DNA of 57,782 nucleotides from the NCBI GenBank assembly GCA_017437755.1, contig JAFRXI010000025.1, positions 1 to 57,782 on the forward strand, given 5' to 3'. The notes beneath the pieces are model-generated. The model worked only from the letters and a program-made list of their open reading frames with translations. It ran no database searches and had not been told where the DNA came from. A program made the translations under genes and the position numbers. Origin of the DNA: Bacteroidales bacterium (GTDB taxonomy: Bacteria > Bacteroidota > Bacteroidia > Bacteroidales > UBA932). Below, piece by piece: positions 26,998-36,607 of the stretch. How positions within the stretch are numbered: the stretch's first letter is position 1; each line of letters starts with the position of its first letter.

Positions 26998-27865
26998 GGA
27001 AACGACCGCCCTATACAAGAGGTCTGTGGTGGAAACTTTCCGGGATTTCCTGGAAATATGCTCACGTTACGGCCTTAGGTGCTGGATAGCGTACGGCGGC
27101 CTCATCGGGACCGTACGGCATCACGGGATGATTCCATGGGACGACGACATCGACGTATACCTTCCCAGGGAGGATTTCAACCGGCTGCTGTCGCTGCGCG
27201 GGAAAATAGCCTCCGGAGGGAAGTACTGCATCTACACCATGGAGGACAGGGACTATTACTGCCCCTATCCCAAGTTCTGCAGCATGTCCAATACCCTCTG
27301 GGAAGAAAAGAGGCACCCTTTCATCTCCGGGGCGTTCCTGGACCTTTTCCCCCTGGATATGTCCGACGGGGACCTGGATGAGGCCGAAAGGCGCCGCTCA
27401 GGGGCGTGGGAAACGTTTGCCCTTTATGAGAGGGCGAGCCGGAAATATACTGCCGCCGATTTCTTCAACGGCCTGATATCCGGGAAGTTCCGTTACCTGG
27501 CGAGGATAATCAAGGACACCTTTGTCTTCAGGCCCCATCTGGAAAAATACCGGCAGGCGGTTCTGGACTACGACAGGAAGATCCAGACGTACAAAGGCGA
27601 CCATTACAGTTATTATTACGGTATGTACGGAGGCCGGAGGGAGACCTTCCCCAAAGAATGGTTCTCGGAAACCCTGATGCTTGATTATGAGGACATCAAG
27701 GTTCCCGTGCCATCGGGATACGACTCCATCCTCAGACGTGTCTACGGTGATTACATGACGCCTCCGCCGCCGGAAAAGCAGGTGTCCAACCACTCGGTTT
27801 ATTTTATGGATGTTCGGAACAGGCTGAGCAAGAAACAGATAGAAGAGATTATCAGACGAGGTTGA
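26984..27865 (+). CDS. LicD-family transferase 1
   Basis: 293 residues. The signature YGGLIGTVRHHGMIPWDDDIDVYLPR (about 25-50) is that of LicD/fukutin-type phosphotransferases, which add phosphocholine, phosphoglycerol or ribitol-phosphate to glycans from CDP-activated donors; the Asp cluster binds metal. The start is the ATG overlapping the end of rmlB, since the longer frame repeats rmlB coding sequence. Its stop overlaps the flippase start (TGATG). With the CDP-glycerol-making gene at 39263, transfer of phosphoglycerol is plausible but not shown. Confidence 0.85.
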   Translation: MVPDKETTALYKRSVVETFRDFLEICSRYGLRCWIAYGGLIGTVRHHGMIPWDDDIDVYLPREDFNRLLSLRGKIASGGKYCIYTMEDRDYYCPYPKFCSMSNTLWEEKRHPFISGAFLDLFPLDMSDGDLDEAERRRSGAWETFALYERASRKYTAADFFNGLISGKFRYLARIIKDTFVFRPHLEKYRQAVLDYDRKIQTYKGDHYSYYYGMYGGRRETFPKEWFSETLMLDYEDIKVPVPSGYDSILRRVYGDYMTPPPPEKQVSNHSVYFMDVRNRLSKKQIEEIIRRG

Positions 27866-29394
27866 TGGCCGATCACGGAAAAGATACAGCCCGCATAGGC
27901 AAGAATACGCTGGCCCTGTTCTTCAGGCTGCTGGTGGTTACGCTCGTGGGCCTGTACACCTCTAGGGTAATCCTCAAGGTGCTGGGACAGGATGACTTTG
28001 GGATTTACAACATCGTGGGAACAATAGTGGTGTTCCTGATGTTCCTGAAGCAGGCCCTCACCAATGCGTCGTACCGTTTCTTTACCTACGAACTGGGAGT
28101 GGGGAACGCCGTCAGGCTGAGGGAGACGTTTGCCATGAGCATCAACGTCCACCTTATCCTCGCCGGAATTCTGTTCATTGTGATGGAGGCTGCCGGACCG
28201 TTGGTCATTTCCGGCCTCAACATCCCGTCCGGGCGCATGGCGGCCGCGCAGGTGGTGTTCCAGATATCGCTCGTATCCTTCTGCCTTGAGATAGTGAAGA
28301 CTCCTTTCAATTCCTGCATCATTGCGCATGAAAGGATGAATTTCTACGCCCTCACCAGCATAGTGGAGGTGGTGCTCAAACTTCTTCTGGTACTCCTTTT
28401 GTCGGTGATAACTATCGATAAACTAATACTTTACGCCCTTCTGATGCTGGGATCGGCCGTGGTGATGTTTATATGGTACGTTATTTATTGCCGCATATAC
28501 TTCCCTGAGACAAAATACCTGTCCCGGTTCTGGGACAAGTCCCTTTTCAAGGGGATGCTCTCATACTCGGGTTGGAGCCTCCTTGTGAACGCAGCCGATA
28601 TTGTTGTCCAGCAGATGAGGAACATCTTCATGAACATCTTCGGAGGTGTGAGGGCAAACGCTGCAATCGGCGTGGCCAACCAGGTGAACGGCAAACTGTC
28701 CGGGGTGCTCAGCAGCTTTACCCAGGCATTCAACCCGCAGATAATAAAATCATACGCCCAGGGCGACAGGGCCTATTTCATGAGGCTCCTGTACTCCACG
28801 TCCAAACTGTCGTTCTTCCTGCTTTTCTCATTTGCCTTTCCGGTGATGATGAACGTGGACTTCATACTGGATTTCTGGCTGGTCGAGGTTCCGGACAATT
28901 CCGGGATATTCCTGAACCTGATCCTGTGCTACAGCCTTGTGGATTCATTTTCATCGCCCCTTTTCATGGCGGTGCATGCTACGGGTAACCTGAAAGTCCA
29001 CCAGATACTGATGGCATCGATCAAGGTTGTAAATATACCTTTGTCATGGATACTGCTCAAGGCCGGGCTTCCGCTATGGTCGGTCCTTGCCGCATGGGCC
29101 GGGCTCAACGTTGTATGCGACATAGTGAGGATCATTTACATGAAGACACTGATAGGACTTGAAATAGGGGCTTACGTGAAGGACGTTTTCGGAGGGATGG
29201 CACTGGTGCTGCTTGCCTCAGTCCCGGTCCCGGTCCTGTTCCATCACTATTGCGGCGAGGGATGGTGGCAGCTGGCCGCCTTCATGGGTATTTTCTTCGT
29301 CCTGTATGTCCCTGCCGTGTTCTTCCTGGGCCTGAACGCAAAGGAGAGGGGTTATGCCCTGGATATAATAAAGTCCAAGCTGCCAAAGAGATAA
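27865..29394 (+). CDS. wzx: Wzx-type polysaccharide flippase
   Basis: 509 residues with 12-14 predicted transmembrane helices (e.g. LFFRLLVVTLVGLYTSRVIL at the start, then FGIYNIVGTIVVFLMFL). The fold is that of MATE-like Wzx/RfbX lipid-linked repeat-unit flippases, which move undecaprenyl-linked units across the inner membrane. It overlaps the preceding LicD stop by one base and lies 3 nt before the polymerase gene. Sequence in this family diverges fast, so the assignment rests on topology, the N-terminal motif and context. Confidence 0.88.
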   Translation: MADHGKDTARIGKNTLALFFRLLVVTLVGLYTSRVILKVLGQDDFGIYNIVGTIVVFLMFLKQALTNASYRFFTYELGVGNAVRLRETFAMSINVHLILAGILFIVMEAAGPLVISGLNIPSGRMAAAQVVFQISLVSFCLEIVKTPFNSCIIAHERMNFYALTSIVEVVLKLLLVLLLSVITIDKLILYALLMLGSAVVMFIWYVIYCRIYFPETKYLSRFWDKSLFKGMLSYSGWSLLVNAADIVVQQMRNIFMNIFGGVRANAAIGVANQVNGKLSGVLSSFTQAFNPQIIKSYAQGDRAYFMRLLYSTSKLSFFLLFSFAFPVMMNVDFILDFWLVEVPDNSGIFLNLILCYSLVDSFSSPLFMAVHATGNLKVHQILMASIKVVNIPLSWILLKAGLPLWSVLAAWAGLNVVCDIVRIIYMKTLIGLEIGAYVKDVFGGMALVLLASVPVPVLFHHYCGEGWWQLAAFMGIFFVLYVPAVFFLGLNAKERGYALDIIKSKLPKR

Positions 29395-29397
29395 AGG

Positions 29398-30645
29398 ATG
29401 GCCTACAGTCTGCCATACGGGATGAGAAGGCTTATCGAGTACGTGCTGATGACAGTCCTCGTACTCGTGTGTGGAAGCCCGCATTTCACCAGCAAGTATA
29501 TCTATGCTGCGCTGGGATTGTTGACGCTGGCTTATCTGGTACTTTCCGGCAACCTGATGAAAATGAAGAGGCTGTGGTGGTATCTCCTGGCCTATGTGGT
29601 AATTTTCGGCCTTCAGTTCTATGTGCTCGGAACAATATCGGTCTATGGATCGTTGAATCTGATGATGAAAATCATATTCGGTGCCGTACTGATGAAGGAA
29701 ATGGGGGACAATTTCAGGTTGCGTTACTTCAATGTCCTCTCTTTCTTCTCACTGGTATCACTGGTACTTTTCTTCATGCAGTTGATGGGATATGTTATAC
29801 CGAACATGACGGGCCAGCCCTATGAAAGGCTTCATTCCGTAATTGTCTACCAATGCGATATGACCAGGCTTGACAGGAACTGCGGTCCATTCTGGGAGCC
29901 TGGGGCATTGGCCGGATACCTTATAGTAGCCTTTGTGTTGTATCTGGATTCCCTGGATGTGTTGATGAAAAAGCATCCTTTCAAGATGGGGGTGCTGATC
30001 CTTGCCCTTCTTACCACAAGAAGTACCACCGGATACCTGGTTTTTGCTGTCATCGTCTTTTATTTCCTCATACGAAAGGCCCGTTCATACAGGTTACTTG
30101 TATATCTTGTTGGCATACCTGCGGCTATCTTTGTATTCTATAACATATTCAGCCGCGTGGAATTCATGAGAAAGAAACTCGACGAGCAGATAGAGTCGGC
30201 TGAATTTGAAACCACCGGTGAAGAGATTGAATATGACAGCAACCGGTTTGCATCGTTGCTTTTCGACATGCATTATATCAGGAAGCATCCAATCGTTGGA
30301 AACGGCTTAAAGGAGGAAACCCGTTATGCCGACAATCCGGAACTGTGGGGACTTGCTCTGGGGCACGGGAACGGTTTCAGCAACTTCCTGGCCCAGATGG
30401 GAATAATAATATTCCTCCTGTATTTCATATCCATATGCAGGAACCTGACATTCGACAAGTGGGATTCATTGGTTTTCACGTTCCTGATAGCCATGCTTCT
30501 GTTTGGTGAACAGTACCTTAACTACCCTCTGTTCCTTGCCATGCCGTTCCTGACAACAGATAATGAAAAGTGGGAGGAAAGGGAACGGAAACGCCTGGAA
30601 GACAAACGTTTGAAAGGATTCAGATATCGTTCTATCGGAGGTTAG
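29398..30645 (+). CDS. wzy: Wzy-type O-antigen/capsule polymerase
   Basis: 415 residues with about 10-12 transmembrane segments and one larger loop (DRNCGPFWEPGALAGYL near 160-175; EIEYDSNRFASLLFDMHYIRKHP near 280). This matches the O-antigen polymerase/ligase family, including the conserved HPIVGNGL and LALGHGNGFSNFLAQMG stretches. It would join flipped repeat units at the periplasmic face. A WaaL-like ligase is the alternative, but the place between the flippase and glycosyltransferases favours polymerase. Confidence 0.82.
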   Translation: MAYSLPYGMRRLIEYVLMTVLVLVCGSPHFTSKYIYAALGLLTLAYLVLSGNLMKMKRLWWYLLAYVVIFGLQFYVLGTISVYGSLNLMMKIIFGAVLMKEMGDNFRLRYFNVLSFFSLVSLVLFFMQLMGYVIPNMTGQPYERLHSVIVYQCDMTRLDRNCGPFWEPGALAGYLIVAFVLYLDSLDVLMKKHPFKMGVLILALLTTRSTTGYLVFAVIVFYFLIRKARSYRLLVYLVGIPAAIFVFYNIFSRVEFMRKKLDEQIESAEFETTGEEIEYDSNRFASLLFDMHYIRKHPIVGNGLKEETRYADNPELWGLALGHGNGFSNFLAQMGIIIFLLYFISICRNLTFDKWDSLVFTFLIAMLLFGEQYLNYPLFLAMPFLTTDNEKWEERERKRLEDKRLKGFRYRSIGG

Positions 30646-30648
30646 TGC

Positions 30649-31896
30649 ATGAGGGTACTTTGGTTTTCATCAGGCCTTGACGGCATCGGCCTTGCCACCG
30701 ACAATTATTTTGGCGGTGGTTGGGTAGCTTCACTGATGGGAGTCGTTGCAGCTTCAAAAGCGATAGAACTCCATGTTGCGTACCTTTCCGATGACGTTAC
30801 CCCTTTTTCAAAAAGCGGTGTCAGTTTCCATCCTGTAAAAAGGAAGACCCGCGGCAGGGTTTCCAAAATCCTATGGTATTATGGCGGTTATCGCCATCAG
30901 GATGGGGACGCGTATCTTCCCGAGGCTCTTTCAGTCATGGATTCAGTACGGCCCGACCTGGTCCAGGTTTTCGGGATGGAAAGCGAGTTCTCATGCGTGG
31001 TGGGGAAGGTCCCGGTCCCGGTAGTGGTCCATATCCAGGGTATCCTGCACGAATGTGCTAAGGGTTTCTTCCCGCCCGGGATGGATGGGAGATTCTTCCT
31101 GAAGTCGGGCTCCACAAGGGAGTGGCTCTACCGTAACGGTGTGGTCTTCAATTACAAAGAAATGAAGGTCAAGGCACGGATTGAACTGGAACGCTATTCA
31201 AAGGTCCCATTCCTTTTTGGAAGGACGGATTTCGACCTGGGGTTTGCCCGTGAGCACGCTCCCCAAGCCCGCTATTTCCGTATGGATGAGGTCCTGAGAC
31301 CTGTTTTTTACCGCAGGGCAGGGGAGCACAAGATTGTGCGGACCGGATCTATGAAACTGTTTACAACTGCATCTGAGACCGTCTACAAGGGACTTGATGT
31401 TATACTCCGGGCGGGCAAACTGTTGAAAGAGGAATATGGCGATGATTATCAGTGGGTGGTGGCCGGCATAAGACCCGGGAGCGAATTTGTGGGCCATTTC
31501 GAGCGGTTTACCGGCATATCTTCGGCCGGGGCCGGAATCAGGTATGCGGGGTCGCTCAGTTCCGAACATTTGGTGGATGAGATGCTCAAGGCTGATTTCT
31601 ATGTGCACACATCATATTGTGACAACAGCCCCAATTCTCTGTGCGAGGCAATGATGCTGGGACTTCCATGCGTGGCATCCAATGCCATGGGAATCCCCAG
31701 CCTTATAGATGATAAGAGGACTGGAATGCTCTATAAGTCAGGAGATTATAATGCATTGGCGGCTATGGTGAAGGTGATGGGTCGGAATGTTGATCTTGGA
31801 GGTGCCGCATTCAATGCCGCCAGAGAAAGGCATGACCGGGACAGGATATTGAATGACCTTCTGAATGCTTATGAAACAATCGTCGGGAAAGGCTGA
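30649..31896 (+). CDS. Glycosyltransferase, GT4 family (1)
   Basis: 415 residues with a GT-B fold. The C-terminal half carries the donor-binding pattern VHTSYCDNSPNSLCEAMMLGLPCVASNAMG (E-x7-E region) and IPSLIDDKRTGMLY. The N-terminal half has GLATDNYFGGGWVASLM, an acceptor-domain glycine loop. It acts at the cytoplasmic face on the lipid-linked repeat unit; the sugar cannot be told from sequence. Its last base is shared with the first of the next gene (TGATG). Confidence 0.88.
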   Translation: MRVLWFSSGLDGIGLATDNYFGGGWVASLMGVVAASKAIELHVAYLSDDVTPFSKSGVSFHPVKRKTRGRVSKILWYYGGYRHQDGDAYLPEALSVMDSVRPDLVQVFGMESEFSCVVGKVPVPVVVHIQGILHECAKGFFPPGMDGRFFLKSGSTREWLYRNGVVFNYKEMKVKARIELERYSKVPFLFGRTDFDLGFAREHAPQARYFRMDEVLRPVFYRRAGEHKIVRTGSMKLFTTASETVYKGLDVILRAGKLLKEEYGDDYQWVVAGIRPGSEFVGHFERFTGISSAGAGIRYAGSLSSEHLVDEMLKADFYVHTSYCDNSPNSLCEAMMLGLPCVASNAMGIPSLIDDKRTGMLYKSGDYNALAAMVKVMGRNVDLGGAAFNAARERHDRDRILNDLLNAYETIVGKG

Positions 31897-32969
31897 TGAA
31901 ACCTAAGCTGCTCATATTCCATCCTGCCCTGGCGCCGTACCGGGTGGACTTCTTCAGCTGCCTTGCGGAGAAGTTCGACCTGATGGTGGTGTTCCAGAAC
32001 AGGCATCTGCGGACGCAGAAGTTCGACCAGGAACGCCTGGGAATGAACGTCCGGTTCCGCAGGGAGTATCTGCCCCATTCCCGGCTGATCGGCGGGAGGG
32101 TCCTCAGTCTGGGATATACCCGTTTTATCAGGGAGTTCAGGCCGGACATAGTGATGGGATCTGAATTCGGTCAGACGCTAATAGTTCCGTTCCTACTTCG
32201 GCCGTTCATGCGGAAACGCTTCAGACTGTGGACTTTGACGGATGATTCCCCATCCGATATCAAGAATTGCAGCGGAGCAAGGCTTTGGGTAAGGAAGTTC
32301 TTTGCTAGGCGGCTGGACGGAGTGGTGGCTGCAAATCCGGATACTGCCGGATGGTATTCCGGCGGCTTCGGCATCAAGGCACCTGTCGTTCCGATCATAG
32401 CCGACGAGGCGAGGCTTCGCTCCGAGGTATCGGAACTATATCCCCTCAGGCAGGACTACATCAGTAAATATGGCCTTGAAGGCAAGAAGGTGGTCCTGTT
32501 TGTCGGACGGTTCAATCCGGTGAAGAACCTTCCCATGCTGCTGGAGGCTTTTGCAAGGGTAAGGGAAGATGCATCACTGGTATTGGTGGGCGAGGGCGAA
32601 ATGCGATCCTTGTTGGAAAGCCGGGCCAGGGATGCTGGGATATCGGACCGGATAGTCTTTACGGGGCGGATGGAGATGCCGGAACTGCTTGTCTGGTACC
32701 ACGTTGCATCAGTGTCAGTGCTGCTGAGCACATCTGAACGTTTCGGGGCGGTGGTGGGGGAGTCCCTGCAATTGGGATGCCCCGTGGTCTGTTCCTCCGA
32801 GGCCGGGGCTGCATGGCTATGTGATGCGGTGGTGGATCCCCGTGATCCGGACCGGATTGCCATGGCGATAAACGGCTTTCTGGACGCTCCGTCCTGGGAT
32901 ACCCTCCGTCCTTCCCTGATGGAACACGACCTTGGGTATTATGTTGAACATCTGGTAGAGTGCCTGTAA
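31896..32969 (+). CDS. Glycosyltransferase, GT4 family (2)
   Basis: 357 residues, GT-B. Motifs: VVLFVGRFNPVKNLPMLLEAF (start of the donor domain, near 200), LVGEGEMRSLLE and STSERFGAVVGESLQLGCPVVCSSEAG (E-x7-E). Cytoplasmic transferase in repeat-unit assembly; donor unknown. Its TAA overlaps the ATG of the next LicD gene, so translation is coupled. Confidence 0.88.
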   Translation: MKPKLLIFHPALAPYRVDFFSCLAEKFDLMVVFQNRHLRTQKFDQERLGMNVRFRREYLPHSRLIGGRVLSLGYTRFIREFRPDIVMGSEFGQTLIVPFLLRPFMRKRFRLWTLTDDSPSDIKNCSGARLWVRKFFARRLDGVVAANPDTAGWYSGGFGIKAPVVPIIADEARLRSEVSELYPLRQDYISKYGLEGKKVVLFVGRFNPVKNLPMLLEAFARVREDASLVLVGEGEMRSLLESRARDAGISDRIVFTGRMEMPELLVWYHVASVSVLLSTSERFGAVVGESLQLGCPVVCSSEAGAAWLCDAVVDPRDPDRIAMAINGFLDAPSWDTLRPSLMEHDLGYYVEHLVECL

Positions 32970-33817
32970 TGAATACCTCGGGACCGCTTCCCCTGGAGGA
33001 AGTCAAAAAGATAGAACTTGATATTTTAAGGCACGTGTCAGCTTTCTGCAACGAGCGGAATATCAAATACTTCCTCTGTGCGGGGACAATGCTCGGGGCG
33101 GTGCGGCACAAGGGATTCATCCCCTGGGACGACGATATAGACATCATGCTTCCCCGCCCCGACTATGAGCGTCTCCTCTCCGAATTCCCCAGGGGCGGAA
33201 GGTATCAGGTCATGAACAACGACGTCGACCCTTTCTATCCGTTCCCGTACTCGTGCATCAACGATACCACCACGGTGAAAGTGGAGCTCAAACTCCGTCC
33301 ACGGTGCACCAAAACGCTTGGCGTAAACATAGACGTCTTTCCGGTCGACACTGTCCCCGACACATGGGAAGAGGTGGAACAGTTCTGCCGCAAGATGTCC
33401 TTCCGCTGGGACCTCATGCGCTCGGCAATTGATAAATTTGGAAAGGGAAAGAGCTGGAAATCAACAATATATAGAAACGTTGCAATTGCCTTGTACCGTG
33501 TCCTTGAGGCCTTTGGAATCCTCTCGGTGAGGAAGATGGTAAGGCACTATTCTTCGCTGGCGCGCAGCTATGACGGGACGGTCTCATCAAAGGCCGGAGT
33601 CACTGCCATTTACCATTATGGCCCCCGTGAAAGCCACGACGCTTTTGTTTACGGCGACAGTGCCGAGTACATTTTCGAGGGGGAGCCATACAGCGGCGTC
33701 CTACATTATCATGAATACCTGTCCCGGCTGTACGGGGACTCTTACATGGAGCTTCCTCCCCCTGAAATGCGGGTGACACATCATACTTCTGATTGCTATT
33801 GGAAAAGCCATGAGTAA
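32969..33817 (+). CDS. LicD-family transferase 2
   Basis: 282 residues. CAGTMLGAVRHKGFIPWDDDIDIMLPR near residues 32-58 is the LicD signature, with the Asp cluster for metal. It is a second copy in the locus but divergent from the one at 26984 outside the motif. Both could add the same or different phospho-groups to different sugars of the repeat unit. Overlaps the preceding stop by one base; the next gene starts 8 nt before its end. Confidence 0.85.
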   Translation: MNTSGPLPLEEVKKIELDILRHVSAFCNERNIKYFLCAGTMLGAVRHKGFIPWDDDIDIMLPRPDYERLLSEFPRGGRYQVMNNDVDPFYPFPYSCINDTTTVKVELKLRPRCTKTLGVNIDVFPVDTVPDTWEEVEQFCRKMSFRWDLMRSAIDKFGKGKSWKSTIYRNVAIALYRVLEAFGILSVRKMVRHYSSLARSYDGTVSSKAGVTAIYHYGPRESHDAFVYGDSAEYIFEGEPYSGVLHYHEYLSRLYGDSYMELPPPEMRVTHHTSDCYWKSHE

Positions 33818-34901
33818 GAGAATCCTGTTCATCCTGCATGTCCCCCCGCCCGTGCACGGAGCTGCGATGGTGGGGAAGGCGGTAATGGAGAGCCGGCTGG
33901 TAAACTCCTCTTTTGAGTGCCGGTTCATCAACCTGTCCACTTCTGCGACCGTTGGCGAGGTGGGCCGCTTCAATCTTGGTAAGTTTAAGGCATTCAGACG
34001 TTTACGCCGGGAAGTATTGGCCGTTTTGAAGGAATTCTGGCCGGATCTTGTGTACATGACGCCTGCTTCGACAGGCCCTGGATTCCTGAAGGATTTCATG
34101 ATCCGGAGGATGCTCCGTAGGAAGGGGCTTCCGGTGGTGGCGCACTATCACAACAAGGGTGTGTCCACCAATACCGGCAGGATGTGGAAGATGCTCTACA
34201 GGCGCTTCTTCAAGGAACTGAAGGTGATTCTGCTTTCAAAGCGGTTGTACCCGGATATCGCCGCTTATGTAAGGGAAGAGGATGTGCTTGTCTGCCCCAA
34301 CGGAATAGTGGTTTCCGCCCCCGCTCCGACACAGCTCCCCAGTGGCGACCCGCATGTACTGTTCCTCTCAAATCTCATCCCCACAAAAGGGGTGTTTGAA
34401 ATTCTGGATGCGTGCAAGATATTGAAAGACAGTGGGAAACGCTTCCTGTTGGATATTGCCGGGGCTGAGACCGAGGAGATTCCCGCATCGCGGCTGATAG
34501 ACGAAATCCGTTCCCGGGACCTTGAGGAACAGGTGGTGTATCACGGCCGCATCTACGGCGGGGACAAGGATTCCCTGTTTGCCTCGGCCGATGTCTTTGT
34601 CCTTCCGACCTATTATCCCAACGAATGCTTCCCCCTGGTGGTACTGGAGGCCATGGCACATTCCCTTCCGGTGGTGTCAACGCCTGAAGGGGCCATAGAG
34701 GATATGGTCATGGAAGGGAAGACAGGCCTGATAGTGGAGCGACGGGACCCGGTTTCCCTTGCCGGAGCAATTGGAAAACTGCTTGACGATCCTTCCGCAG
34801 GACGCTCCATGGGAGAAGCCGGAAGGCGGCTCATGCTGGAGAACTTCACCATGGAAATATTTGAGAAACAATTTGTCAGATGTATAGAAAGATGTCTCTG
34901 A
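33810..34901 (+). CDS. Glycosyltransferase, GT4 family (3)
   Basis: 363 residues, GT-B. The start MSKRILFILHVPPPVHGAAMVG has the acceptor-domain glycine loop. The donor domain shows VLFLSNLIPTKGVFEILDA and PTYYPNECFPLVVLEAMAHSLPVVSTPEGAI (E-x7-E). Cytoplasmic repeat-unit assembly; donor unknown. The following beta-helix gene begins within its last 22 nt. Confidence 0.88.
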   Translation: MSKRILFILHVPPPVHGAAMVGKAVMESRLVNSSFECRFINLSTSATVGEVGRFNLGKFKAFRRLRREVLAVLKEFWPDLVYMTPASTGPGFLKDFMIRRMLRRKGLPVVAHYHNKGVSTNTGRMWKMLYRRFFKELKVILLSKRLYPDIAAYVREEDVLVCPNGIVVSAPAPTQLPSGDPHVLFLSNLIPTKGVFEILDACKILKDSGKRFLLDIAGAETEEIPASRLIDEIRSRDLEEQVVYHGRIYGGDKDSLFASADVFVLPTYYPNECFPLVVLEAMAHSLPVVSTPEGAIEDMVMEGKTGLIVERRDPVSLAGAIGKLLDDPSAGRSMGEAGRRLMLENFTMEIFEKQFVRCIERCL

Positions 34902-36607
34902 GAACCCTTTTAACCGTCTTTGTGGCGTTGTCGGCCATTGCAGTGGCAGAATCCGGCGCCATGTCCTTCGAGGCCGTTCCCCGCAGTGAACCGGTCATAC
35001 CCGTCAGTGTCCGCTCAGGAAAAGTCAACGTATCTTCACAGGGAGAGTTCGACGGCCTTTCAACCACCATCAAGACCGCCCTTTCAATGGGTTACAACAT
35101 GATTGAGGTGAACTTTGCCCCGGGCCTCTACTATTTCAGGGAGAGGCACCTGGAACTCAAGAACCTGAATTATCCCGCGGCCACGATCGTATTCAACGGG
35201 AACGGGGCCTTCATTGCAGGGGAAGGGGAGGATTACGTCCTGAGGCCTTCCGGGAAGCATTTTTCGGCCGCAAAGCGGAACTATGATTACCGGAACGCCC
35301 TGGTCGACGTGGAGGCGCGTGCCGAGCTGCCGCCCTTCGGGCCCATGAAGCAGGCCCAGGGCAGGGTGGAAGTGGTTGACGCATCATCCAAGACTTGCCG
35401 GTTCAAGACCTCCGAGCCCAACCTGTCGTCCACTGCCGCCGGAAACCTCTACGTGCAGATATCCAAATGGTATCTGGGGGCGGTTTACAAGGTCCAGAAG
35501 ATTCAGAACGGATATGTTTATTTCACGGCTCCCGACCTGAGCAACAACGGAAGCTATTACAACGTTGACGCCGACTGGTACTTTGGGAAGAAGCACCCCA
35601 AATACCAGTTCCTGAACTATCCCGGCTCCGATGTGTACGTCCAGTCGGGAAAACTGGTTTCAGGTGAAAAGAGAACCATCCACGAATGCGTGGCGTCGCA
35701 GTTTGCTGAAATCAGCTCCTGTAAGTTCAAACTTCTGGAATTCAAGGACTTGAACTTCATCGGGAACGGCCCCGGAGTGGTATCCGAGCCCATGCTGATC
35801 CATTTCTTCTCCCTCCCCGGGAAGACGGTCGTGGACGGCTGCACATTTTCCGGAATCAGGACCAGGGTGATATCGTCCAGGCACAATGACGGAGCGTCCT
35901 ATTACGGCAACACCATCACCGGCTGTTACGAGGGTTTCATTTTCATCGACCGCGAATCAGTTGGGACGCAGGTCTATTCCAACCTATTCCACGACACCCA
36001 GCTTTACCTCAAGAATTCGGTTGACGTGTATTGCCGCGGAGGTGACTTCCATATTCACGACAATGAGTTCCGCAACTTTACCTGCATTGCGATAGGGGTG
36101 GGCGACCACTTCTCAACTGGCTCTGAATCACTTTGTTCCGGGATCGTGGAGAATAACGAGATATACTATACCGAGGACTACCTGAAGGAGCCATCACATA
36201 CCCTGATGGATTCGGGTGCGATATACTGCTGGACCAAGCAGAAGGATGTGACCATCAGGAACAATTACATCCATGATTACGGCGGAACCTACCTGAACCG
36301 GGGCATTTTCGGCGACGACGGAACCGTGAACGTGAAGGTCTACGGCAACGTCATCACCGGAATCAGGAACTCCTACTGCATCGATTTCCGGCGCTGCGCC
36401 AACGTGGAGACACAGTCTAATTCCAATGTCAGGAAGACGAACGTCGGGATCCAGATGTACGACAACCTTGTTGACGGGACCGTCCGGTTTGAGCCCCGCA
36501 GCGGCGACAGGACCAGCAGGAAGGGCTCCAACAAAAGCCTGAAGACCGCAGCCGACAAGGCTTCGGCGGCCGTCTCCTGGAAGGAGAGGTACAGGAAGCA
36601 GCCCTAG
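34880..36607 (+). CDS. Secreted right-handed beta-helix protein
   Basis: 575 residues with an N-terminal signal peptide (LRTLLTVFVALSAIAVAESGA); the start could also be the Met four codons later. From about 55 on, parallel beta-helix coils are recognisable (TIVFNGNGAFIAGEG, IHDNEFRNFTCIAIGVGDH, VTIRNNYIHDYGG). Proteins of this fold in capsule loci are lyases, epimerases or hydrolases acting on the glycan in the periplasm, or serve as binding scaffolds. No catalytic residues can be assigned. Its TAG stop shares the CTAG palindrome with the stop of the convergent gene. Confidence 0.78.
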   Translation: MYRKMSLRTLLTVFVALSAIAVAESGAMSFEAVPRSEPVIPVSVRSGKVNVSSQGEFDGLSTTIKTALSMGYNMIEVNFAPGLYYFRERHLELKNLNYPAATIVFNGNGAFIAGEGEDYVLRPSGKHFSAAKRNYDYRNALVDVEARAELPPFGPMKQAQGRVEVVDASSKTCRFKTSEPNLSSTAAGNLYVQISKWYLGAVYKVQKIQNGYVYFTAPDLSNNGSYYNVDADWYFGKKHPKYQFLNYPGSDVYVQSGKLVSGEKRTIHECVASQFAEISSCKFKLLEFKDLNFIGNGPGVVSEPMLIHFFSLPGKTVVDGCTFSGIRTRVISSRHNDGASYYGNTITGCYEGFIFIDRESVGTQVYSNLFHDTQLYLKNSVDVYCRGGDFHIHDNEFRNFTCIAIGVGDHFSTGSESLCSGIVENNEIYYTEDYLKEPSHTLMDSGAIYCWTKQKDVTIRNNYIHDYGGTYLNRGIFGDDGTVNVKVYGNVITGIRNSYCIDFRRCANVETQSNSNVRKTNVGIQMYDNLVDGTVRFEPRSGDRTSRKGSNKSLKTAADKASAAVSWKERYRKQP